Origin: Caulobacteraceae bacterium
GTDB taxonomy: Bacteria; Pseudomonadota; Alphaproteobacteria; Caulobacterales; Caulobacteraceae
Length of the DNA: 64,000 nucleotides
Assembly (NCBI GenBank): GCA_947475735.1
Contig: CANJLQ010000005.1
Span: 1 to 64,000, forward strand
Direction: 5' to 3'
This document shows, piece after piece, positions 53,000 through 59,990 of the stretch; the first letter of the stretch is position 1; every line of letters begins with the position of its first letter. A program made the position numbers and the translations under genes. The notes below the pieces were generated by a model. The model saw only the letters and a list, made by a program, of their open reading frames with translations, did not search any database and had not been told where the DNA came from.

Positions 53000-53112
53000 G
53001 TTCGATGTTCCTACCAGCGGCCGGAGAGGGCCTGACCTGCGCAGTTACGCGTCAGACCGATTTAAGACGCATGGCGAACGATTTTTGACCATCGACACGT
53101 TTGAACTGTGGC

Positions 53113-54564
53113 CTATCGGTTACGCCATCGATCGTCGCCGCGCTGGCGGTCGGAGTCGATGTAGCGCCCTTGGCTGTCGTACCAGCCGTAGCCCTGCTGG
53201 AACCGACCGTAGTTGTCCGGCTGGTAGGCGTAGTCGTCGTAGGGGTCGCCATAGCCGCCGTCCATGTCGTCCCACCAGTCGCGCGGAAAGGGGGTGTACT
53301 GACACGCATAGCCCTGGTCCGGACGTTGGGCCCACTGCGGCGCATAGCGGTCGCGATAGCGGGGCTGATAGGTCGGCCGGCAGATCTGGTTGTTGGACCA
53401 GACGCGGTTGCCCGAGGCTTCCAGCGATGCCCGGTACTCGCGGTAGAAGACGTCCATCACCCCGACGAAGACGTTGTCGCGCACGATCGCCCGGCCGGAC
53501 GACAGGGCCACGCCGATGGTGTCGGCCCGGACGCGGCTGTCGGTCAGGGTCAACTCGCCGTTGTAGAGCACCAGCCCCTTGTCGGACCGGCAGATCTTGG
53601 AGCCGCTGATCGAGACAGACGCGCCCTCGATGGCCACCCCCTCGGCATAGCCGCAGATCTTGGTGTTGGTGACTTCGACCCGACCGTAATCCCGACGCGA
53701 CCGGACCAGCAGGCCGATGGCGCGCGGGCCGAAGTTGTTGGGGGTCTCGACGCCGGACAGGGTGACGGAATCGATCCGCGACGGCTCGCCCGATCCAGGT
53801 GTGATGTCGATGCCGGACTGGGCCCCCGTCACCACCGTCTCCCAGGCGGTCAGGGTCGCGCCGTCCGCCACGATGGCCGGCGCGATGGTCTGGGCGTCGA
53901 TGACCGTGTCGCGCAGATCCAGGGTTCCGCCGTCTGCATAGATGGCGGCCTCGTCCCCGACATGGCGGAAGCCGACGCGGTTCATGACGATGTTCGCGCC
54001 ATAGCCGACCACGCAGGCGGCGTCGCTACCGTTGGGGGAGGCCAGGACGACGTCCCGCAGCTCCAGCCGCACGCCCTGCGCCACGGTTATGCAGGGCAGG
54101 CCGTCGGGGGCCTGGAGGGTGGGGGACGGGTTCTGGTTCCAGCGGCGGGGGTCAAAGCCACCCTCGCCGATGATGGTCATGGGCTTGTCGATGTTCAGCC
54201 AGCCGACGCAGGGCCCGCTGCGCGCGCGAATGACCAGGGTGCCGCCGGGGCGCACCCGCTGGACCGCCGCCTCGACCGCGCCCGTGCCCGGATTGCCGCC
54301 GCAGTCGACCAGGACGATCTCCTCGCCGCCGGGGACGTATGGCGGGCGGTGGTCGGGGCCGAAGGTCGGCCGGTGCGTGCCATAGCTCCAGCGCCGGTTC
54401 TGACGCGGGCGGCTCTGGCGCGTGGGCGGGTCCAGCAGCAGGCCGAAGTTGGGCCGGGTCTGGCTCTCGACCCGGGCGGCGGTCTGGGCCGCGGCCTCGG
54501 GCGTCGCGACGGCGAGACCCGCAAGGGCGACGAGGGCGGAGGCGGCGACGGCGAACGTCTTCAT
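53113..54564 (-). CDS. Secreted right-handed beta-helix protein
   Basis: 483 residues from ATG 54564, preceded by GGAGGAG. A signal peptide ends near PEAAAQ. Residues about 150-390 form successive short rungs (GVRLELRDVVLAS, GGTLDLRDTVIDAQ, GATLTAWETVVTGA, GASVSISGSKI, NGELTLTDSRV) typical of parallel beta-helices. The C-terminal 80 residues are rich in Tyr, Asp, Arg and Gln (GYGWYDSQGRYIDSDRQRG). It starts 17 bases after a SEL1-type lipoprotein gene, so they are probably co-transcribed. Ligand or substrate is unknown. Confidence 0.8.
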   Translation of the reverse strand: MKTFAVAASALVALAGLAVATPEAAAQTAARVESQTRPNFGLLLDPPTRQSRPRQNRRWSYGTHRPTFGPDHRPPYVPGGEEIVLVDCGGNPGTGAVEAAVQRVRPGGTLVIRARSGPCVGWLNIDKPMTIIGEGGFDPRRWNQNPSPTLQAPDGLPCITVAQGVRLELRDVVLASPNGSDAACVVGYGANIVMNRVGFRHVGDEAAIYADGGTLDLRDTVIDAQTIAPAIVADGATLTAWETVVTGAQSGIDITPGSGEPSRIDSVTLSGVETPNNFGPRAIGLLVRSRRDYGRVEVTNTKICGYAEGVAIEGASVSISGSKICRSDKGLVLYNGELTLTDSRVRADTIGVALSSGRAIVRDNVFVGVMDVFYREYRASLEASGNRVWSNNQICRPTYQPRYRDRYAPQWAQRPDQGYACQYTPFPRDWWDDMDGGYGDPYDDYAYQPDNYGRFQQGYGWYDSQGRYIDSDRQRGDDRWRNR

Positions 54565-54580
54565 CGGATCATCTCCTCCT

Positions 54581-56050
54581 TCAGCGACGCTGGGAACGGG
54601 AAACCTGGGCGAGCACAGCCTGCAGGCGAGAGGCAGAGGGACCAAAGCCCGCCAGCGCCGAATCGATGCGCAAGGCCACCGCCTCGGCCTTGTCCTGGTC
54701 CGCCACCCCGGCGACGCCGAGGGCGAAATAGGTCGACATGGCGAACTTGGCCTCGGGGCTGCCCTGCTTGTCGGCCTGGGAATACCAGTGAAAGGCCCGG
54801 GCATAGTCGGTCGGCACGCCGATGCCTTCGGAATACATGACCGCCAGCACCAGTTGGGCCTCCGACGAGCCGTTGACTGCCGCCAGCTGGATGGCGCGGA
54901 CCATCTCCAGATAGGACAGCCGCGATTCCATGTTGTGGCCCAGCATGGCTTCCAGTGTCTGGATCTGGCGGGCGGACAGGTCGTTGGACCGTTCCGCCAC
55001 CGTCTCGGTCACGCCGAGGTAGCGCAACGCCCGCCCGACGTGGACGAAGGGCAGTTCGGCCATGCGGCCCAGGGCATATTCATAGGCGTCGCCGCGCGGC
55101 CGGCTCTCGTCCGAGAAGGGCACGCCCGAGGCCGGGGCCTCGTTGGGATAGAATTCGTAAGGCGGCACCCACTGCCGCGCCTTGGCCTCGACGAAGGCCC
55201 CGTAGCGAGAGCGGGCCGGGGTCGACCGCTCGAAATCCTTCAGCAGCACATAGGCGCCGACGTCCCCCGTCTGCACCGCCAGGTAGTTGTACAGATAGGC
55301 GTCGACGTCGTTCCTGGGGAACAGGCTGACGGCGGAATAGTAGCCGGCGCGACGACGATCGACCTGCCCGTTGGGGCTGCGGCCCACGGCCTCGCGCGCT
55401 TCGCGATTGTCGGACGGTTCGCCGAAGGGGCCGTAGAGGGCGTCATGCAGGCGGGCCAGGGCGCGGAAGCCTTCGGCATCCTGGGTCGACAGGACGTAGA
55501 TCATCCGGTTCCGGACCTCGCCCTGTTCCTCCATGGTCATTCGTGACAGCTGGGCGTCCAGCCGCTGATAGGCGACATGGCGTTCCCACGCCCGACAGTC
55601 GTCGTAGCGGGACACCGGCCGCCAGCCGCCCAGCCCGCCCCGGTTGACCCGGTTGATCGGCGCATAGCCCTCGTCGTTGGCCAGTGCCAGGCCGGTCCAG
55701 ACTGCGCTCTCGATCGGGTCCTCGATGTTCTTGTCGGTGGCCCGGACCGCGGCGTAGCGGCTGCCCAGCTCCAGCTGGGCGAAGAAGTCGCCGCGGAAGG
55801 CCGCGCGCCGCAGCTGGCGCAAGCCAGCTTCCTGGGCGTTGAACTCCGAGCCCGTGACGGACTGGGGGCGGGGACAGGCATTGGCGTTCACGCCACCGCC
55901 GTCACGCCGCCAGAAGGCCAGGTTGGGGTCGCTGCAGCTGGCGACCGAGCCGGCGACCAGGGCTAGCACGGTGATGGCGGCGACAGCGGCGATCGGGCCG
56001 CGCATCCGGCGGCGCGGCTGGTCGTCGGTCGTGGCGTCGCCGTCGCGCAT
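54581..56050 (-). CDS. SEL1/TPR-repeat lipoprotein or anchored protein
   Basis: 489 residues from ATG 56050. A second in-frame ATG at 56005 would give a standard lipoprotein signal with lipobox VASC, and may be the true start; the longer form has a basic 15-residue leader. The C-terminal part has SEL1-type repeats (GSSEAQLVLAVMYSEGIGVPTDYARAFHWYSQA, then GSPEAKFAMSTYFALGV). The central region is not recognised. First gene of a unit with the beta-helix gene. Paired CtrA-like half-sites lie 41-94 bases upstream. Confidence 0.75.
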   Translation of the reverse strand: MRDGDATTDDQPRRRMRGPIAAVAAITVLALVAGSVASCSDPNLAFWRRDGGGVNANACPRPQSVTGSEFNAQEAGLRQLRRAAFRGDFFAQLELGSRYAAVRATDKNIEDPIESAVWTGLALANDEGYAPINRVNRGGLGGWRPVSRYDDCRAWERHVAYQRLDAQLSRMTMEEQGEVRNRMIYVLSTQDAEGFRALARLHDALYGPFGEPSDNREAREAVGRSPNGQVDRRRAGYYSAVSLFPRNDVDAYLYNYLAVQTGDVGAYVLLKDFERSTPARSRYGAFVEAKARQWVPPYEFYPNEAPASGVPFSDESRPRGDAYEYALGRMAELPFVHVGRALRYLGVTETVAERSNDLSARQIQTLEAMLGHNMESRLSYLEMVRAIQLAAVNGSSEAQLVLAVMYSEGIGVPTDYARAFHWYSQADKQGSPEAKFAMSTYFALGVAGVADQDKAEAVALRIDSALAGFGPSASRLQAVLAQVSRSQRR

Positions 56051-56090
56051 ACTCTACCCCGTTCCCCCAACGGCCGAGGCCGCTTCGTCG

Positions 56091-56144
56091 TTAACCATTC
56101 TCCAAACCCGGGCCCGGGTCCAGTGAACTTCCGATCATGGTTAA
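56091..56144. promoter_or_regulatory. Inverted pair of CtrA-type half-sites
   Basis: TTAACCAT at 56091-56098 and its complement ATGGTTAA at 56137-56144 face each other across a 38-base spacer that includes CCCGGGCCCGGG. TTAACCAT is a known half-site of the cell-cycle regulator CtrA in Caulobacter. They lie in the 258-base divergent gap between the SEL1-type gene (-) and msrC (+). The rest of that gap shows nothing further. Confidence 0.5.
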
Positions 56145-56308
56145 CGCTGTTTGACGACAAAGCGTTGCCGCACAATGGCCTGAATATCGCGCGGCCACGC
56201 TTCGTCCACAGATATCAGAGGTTTATCGGTCGGTGACGGCCATGACCTCGCAATGTCGGGGCTCCAGCCCTATGTGGCGCCTCCGTCTCTCGTTCAGCGA
56301 ACCGTTCC

Positions 56309-56803
56309 ATGTCCTATGTCGCCCGCGCCGATCGTCCCGCCGACAAGTCCGCCCGCTATGCCGAGGTCGAGGCCGAAGTTCTGGCCGTGCTGGACGGCGA
56401 GCCGGACCGGACGGCGCGCATGGCCACGGTGGCATCGATGCTGGCCGACGCCTTCGAGGACTATTTCTGGACGGGCTTCTACGTCGTCGATCCGACCCGG
56501 GAACGCGAGCTGGTGGTCGGTCCCTATCAGGGCACCCTGGGTTGCCTGCGAATCGCCTTCGGGCGCGGGGTGTGCGGCACGGCGGCCGAGACCGGCCGGA
56601 CCCAGCTGGTCGAGGACGTCCACGCCTTTCCCGGCCATATCGCCTGCGACGGCCGGTCCGAGAGCGAGATCGTGGTTCCGGTGTTCGACGGCTCGGGCGC
56701 TCTGATCGCGGTGTTCGACGTTGACGCGACGAGGAAGGCCGCCTTCGACTCGGTCGACGCCGAGGCTCTGGAGCGACTGATGGCGAAGGTGTTCGCCACC
56801 TAG
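56309..56803 (+). CDS. msrC: Free methionine-(R)-sulfoxide reductase (fRMsr)
   Basis: 164 residues, one GAF domain. The three redox Cys are Cys79 (TLGCLRI), Cys89 (GVCGTAA) and Cys113 (HIACDG); their 10 and 24 spacing equals that of the E. coli enzyme (84, 94, 118). It reduces free methionine-R-sulfoxide via thioredoxin. Its stop shares CTAG with the convergent crotonase gene. Confidence 0.93.
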   Translation: MSYVARADRPADKSARYAEVEAEVLAVLDGEPDRTARMATVASMLADAFEDYFWTGFYVVDPTRERELVVGPYQGTLGCLRIAFGRGVCGTAAETGRTQLVEDVHAFPGHIACDGRSESEIVVPVFDGSGALIAVFDVDATRKAAFDSVDAEALERLMAKVFAT

Positions 56804-57567
56804 CCGAACACCGGGGCCCGCTTCTGGCTGAACGCCATGAAGGCCTCCATGGCCTCGGGGCTGGACATCTGCGATCCGAAGGCCTCGCCCTCGCGCTGCA
56901 TCAGCGCCCACAGCCCCTCGGCGTCGCGCATCAGCCGCTTGGTCTTCCTGATGGAGTTGGGGGCTCGCCCCGCCACCTTGGCGGCCAGGCCGGCGGCGAC
57001 CGCATCGACCTCGGCGGCCGGCACCGCCCGGTTCGCAAGGCCCCAGGTCAGCGCGGTGCGCCCGTCGATCGGTTCGCCCAGGGCGAAGATCTCGAACGCC
57101 CGCTGATGGCCCACCACCATCGGCAGCAGCAGCGACGACGCCGCCTCCGGCGCCAGGGCCAGGTTCACGAACGGCGCCGACAACAGGGCGTCCTCGGCCA
57201 CCACGACCATGTCGCAGTGCAGCAGCAGCGTCAGCCCAATGCCCACGGCCCGGCCCCTGACAGCGGCCACCGCCGGCTTGTCCAGATCGGCCAGGGCCTT
57301 CAGGAACCGGAACACCGGCGCATCGACCACCTGGCCGCCACCCGAAGATCCGATGGCGATGAAGTCGGCGATGTCGTTGCCCGCCGAGAAGCTGTCGCCC
57401 TCGGCCCGGAACAGCAGGACGCGCACGGCGTCGTCGGTTCGGGCCCGCTCGGTCGCCTCGGCCAGGACGGCGTACATGGCCTGGGTGATGGCGTTCTTCT
57501 TCTCCGGCCGGTTCAGCGTGACGGTCAGGATGCCGTCGTTCAGCGCGGTCAGGACGGGCTCGCTCAT
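56800..57567 (-). CDS. Enoyl-CoA hydratase/isomerase family protein
   Basis: 255 residues from ATG 57567. Crotonase fold: SFSAGNDIADF forms the oxyanion-hole strand, AVRGRAVGIGLTLLLHCD the second, and FVNLALAPEAASSLLLP carries the Glu usual for isomerase/hydratase members. It resembles PaaB or enoyl-CoA isomerase-like proteins; reaction not certain. The start overlaps the upstream MBL hydrolase stop by four bases, so the two act together in one operon. Confidence 0.9.
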   Translation of the reverse strand: MSEPVLTALNDGILTVTLNRPEKKNAITQAMYAVLAEATERARTDDAVRVLLFRAEGDSFSAGNDIADFIAIGSSGGGQVVDAPVFRFLKALADLDKPAVAAVRGRAVGIGLTLLLHCDMVVVAEDALLSAPFVNLALAPEAASSLLLPMVVGHQRAFEIFALGEPIDGRTALTWGLANRAVPAAEVDAVAAGLAAKVAGRAPNSIRKTKRLMRDAEGLWALMQREGEAFGSQMSSPEAMEAFMAFSQKRAPVFG

Positions 57568-58673
57568 GCCGCCATCTCCTTGGTTATGAGGGTCCACCAA
57601 TCGACGCCGTCGGCGTCGGTGTGTCGTTCGGCGCGGCCGTGCCGCTCAAGATAGTGCAGGTGCGCGATCGCCTCGCCCGTGGCCATGCCGAACAGACCGT
57701 CGCCCACTGGCCGGGCGAACAGGGCAGGGAAGACATCGACCGCCCGGCTCGGCGTCCGCAGTGTCCGCTCCAGCCGCTTCAGCGCAACCTCGTGCCCGCG
57801 CCGCAGCGCCTCGACGCGCGGCAGGACGCCAGTGAACGGCTCGCCGTGACCCGGCAGGCAGAAGGTGTCGCCCGGCAGGGTCCGCTCCAGGGTGTCCAGC
57901 GAGGCCATCCAGTCGCTCAGGGGGTCGGCCATCGGCTCCGTCGGCCACACCGAGATGTTGGACGAGATTCGGGGCAGCAGCTGGTCGCCCGAAATCAGCA
58001 CGCCGTCGGACTTCCTCCACAGACAGGCGTGTTCGGGGCTGTGCCCGTCGCCGATCAGGATCGTCCAGTCGTCCCCGCCGATGCTCAGAACGTCTCCCTC
58101 GCTCAGCCGGAGGTAGCTCGGGGCGAGCGGCCCCACGCCCTTGGCGAACATGCCGTAGGACCCGCGCCATTTCTCGATGCGGGCCTCGTCCCAGCCGGCG
58201 GCGCGGAAGAACCGGGCACCGCTTTCGGGTGCCGGGCCCGTGTCGGCGATCAGCATGCGGGCGGTGACATACTCCAGCCGCGTCATCAGAAGCGGCGCCG
58301 CGAACCGTTCGCACAGCCAGCCCGCCAGGCCGATATGGTCGGGATGCATGTGGGTGCAGACCACCCGCGTCACGGGCCGTCCACCGAGCGGTCCCGCAAG
58401 CGCCGCCTCCCACGCCGCGATCGTTTCGGGCGTCCTCAGGCCGGTGTCGACGATGACCCAGCCCGGGCCGTCGGCGATCGCGTAGACGTTGACGTGGTTC
58501 AGCGCCATCGGCAGCGGCATCCGCATCCACAGCACGCCCGGCGCGGCCTCGACCGCCTCGCCCGGCGCGGGCGGCGGACCCAGCGGATAGGTCAGACCGC
58601 GAGCGGACTCCGTGCCCTCGGTGGCCGCGTCCGCGACGACGGGGACGTCCGTGATGATGGGGCCGTCTGCCAA
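57564..58673 (-). CDS. MBL-fold metallo-hydrolase
   Basis: 369 residues from TTG 58673, chosen because GGAG lies six bases before it; another TTG at 58691 is possible and no ATG fits. Dizinc motif THMHPDH is present with a later HGEPF His, plus GDGHSPEHACLW. Related to glyoxalase II-like or lactonase-type hydrolases (LACTB2-like). Coupled with an enoyl-CoA hydratase family gene, so an acyl thioester or lactone substrate is plausible (inference). Confidence 0.85.
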   Translation of the reverse strand: MADGPIITDVPVVADAATEGTESARGLTYPLGPPPAPGEAVEAAPGVLWMRMPLPMALNHVNVYAIADGPGWVIVDTGLRTPETIAAWEAALAGPLGGRPVTRVVCTHMHPDHIGLAGWLCERFAAPLLMTRLEYVTARMLIADTGPAPESGARFFRAAGWDEARIEKWRGSYGMFAKGVGPLAPSYLRLSEGDVLSIGGDDWTILIGDGHSPEHACLWRKSDGVLISGDQLLPRISSNISVWPTEPMADPLSDWMASLDTLERTLPGDTFCLPGHGEPFTGVLPRVEALRRGHEVALKRLERTLRTPSRAVDVFPALFARPVGDGLFGMATGEAIAHLHYLERHGRAERHTDADGVDWWTLITKEMAA

Positions 58674-58811
58674 GTCCGTCTCCAATCGCAACGGGCTGAC
58701 CCTAGCGACAGTTGCGCGGGTCGTCCAGTTTCCGCCGCGTCACGGTCTTGACCTCGTCCCGACCCGCCTCCAAGGCTGAGGACGAAACGCCAAGCGTCCA
58801 GGAGCCTTCCC

Positions 58812-59813
58812 GTGTCCAAGTCCCCCCTCGTTGCCGTCTCGATGGCCGCCCTCAGTCTGAACCTGATGTCCGGCGGCGCCGTCTTCGCCGCCTCCGGCGA
58901 GGCCGAGGCGACCCAGACCCGGACCCAGCGCGCCGCCGCCGCGGCGGCCGCGCGCGACCAGGAGGCCCAGGAAGGCGACACCGAAGGGGAGGGCGCGCCC
59001 GAGGCTGGTGCCAATCGCCGCAACCGCAACAGCCAACCGGCCCCGCCGACGCCGGAAGAGATCGCCGCCTCGGCCCAGGTCGTCGCCACCGCCGCCGCCT
59101 CCGGCTGCCAGGTCACCTCGGCCAACCTGCTGGGACAGACCGAAGAGAACTTCCTGACCTATGAGGCCGCCTGCGCCTCGGGGCCGGGCTACATCCTGAT
59201 CGCCTCGACCCCCCCGCGCGCCATCGATTGCGTGCTCCTCGCCGGCCAGGCTGACATCGAGCGCTCGCGCGACCCGGCCGCTGACGTCGGCACCCAGTGC
59301 CTGATCCCCCAAAACACCGACGTCGTCCGCGTCGTCCGCGCCTATGCCGCCGAGGCCGGCATCACCTGCACGGTCGATCAGGGGGCTTCTATCGGCAAGT
59401 CGCGCGACGAGAACCTGATCTACGAAGTCGGCTGCGACGGTGTCGACGGCGCCTGGATCGAGCGCCTGCCGACCGGCTGGAAGCTGACGGAGTGCGTTCA
59501 GGTCGTCGGCCAGAACGGCACCTGCAGGTTCTCCACCGCGGCCGAGCAGAACGCGACGCTGAAGGCCCGCTTCGCCTCCAGCGCCGAGGCCGCCGCCTGC
59601 GACCCGACTCAGGCCCGCTACATGGGCGCCAACGCCAACGGCAGCTTCTTCGAAGCCAAGTGCGCCGCCGGCAACGGCGTCATCGTCCGCTTCGACACCC
59701 AGTTCGCCGTGCAGCAAGTCTACCCCTGCGAGGTCGCCCAGCGCATCGGTGGCGGCTGCACCATGACGGTGGTTCCACCCCTGCCCGAGACCGCCGCCCC
59801 GGCGACGCGGTAG
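58812..59813 (+). CDS. Secreted protein with three Cys-rich repeats
   Basis: 333 residues, GTG start with GGAG seven bases before. Signal peptide ends at VFAAS; a low-complexity Ala/Arg/Glu linker runs to about 90. Then three similar modules of about 75 residues: each begins with a Cys (SGCQVT, ITCTVD, AACDPT), continues with a polar-Gly segment then a strand ending in Cys (YEAAC, YEVGC, FEAKC), and closes with two more Cys. This implies two disulphides per module. No named family is recognised. Confidence 0.75.
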   Translation: MSKSPLVAVSMAALSLNLMSGGAVFAASGEAEATQTRTQRAAAAAAARDQEAQEGDTEGEGAPEAGANRRNRNSQPAPPTPEEIAASAQVVATAAASGCQVTSANLLGQTEENFLTYEAACASGPGYILIASTPPRAIDCVLLAGQADIERSRDPAADVGTQCLIPQNTDVVRVVRAYAAEAGITCTVDQGASIGKSRDENLIYEVGCDGVDGAWIERLPTGWKLTECVQVVGQNGTCRFSTAAEQNATLKARFASSAEAAACDPTQARYMGANANGSFFEAKCAAGNGVIVRFDTQFAVQQVYPCEVAQRIGGGCTMTVVPPLPETAAPATR

Positions 59814-59835
59814 TAGGAGGGCTGCTCTTCGGTAT

Positions 59836-59989
59836 CCTTCTCCCCTTGCGGGAGAAGGTGGCCCGGAGGGCCGGATGAGGGGTACGGAGATGCGGATTCG
59901 CTGATCCGTTGGACCCTCATCGGCCGGACCGAGTGTAACCCCTCATCCGTCACGCTTCGCGTGCCACCTTCTCCCGCAAGGGGAGAAGG
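59836..59989. repeat. Nested inverted repeat at the ileS 3' end
   Basis: Left arm 59836-59883 begins CCTTCTCCCCTTGCGGGAGA and ends GGATGAGGGG; the right arm 59938-59989 is its reverse complement with a 6-base addition (CACGCTTCGCGTG replaces the inner stem CCCGGAGGGCC). Each arm also folds on itself. It fills the gap between two convergent genes and can act as a bidirectional terminator. Family-type repeats with this text are widespread in alphaproteobacteria. Confidence 0.85.
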
Positions 59990-59990
59990 A

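Noticed and set aside
56292..56307. GTTC-N8-GTTC just before msrC as a second SOS box
   Set aside because: The spacing is eight instead of seven and it overlaps the ribosome-binding region.
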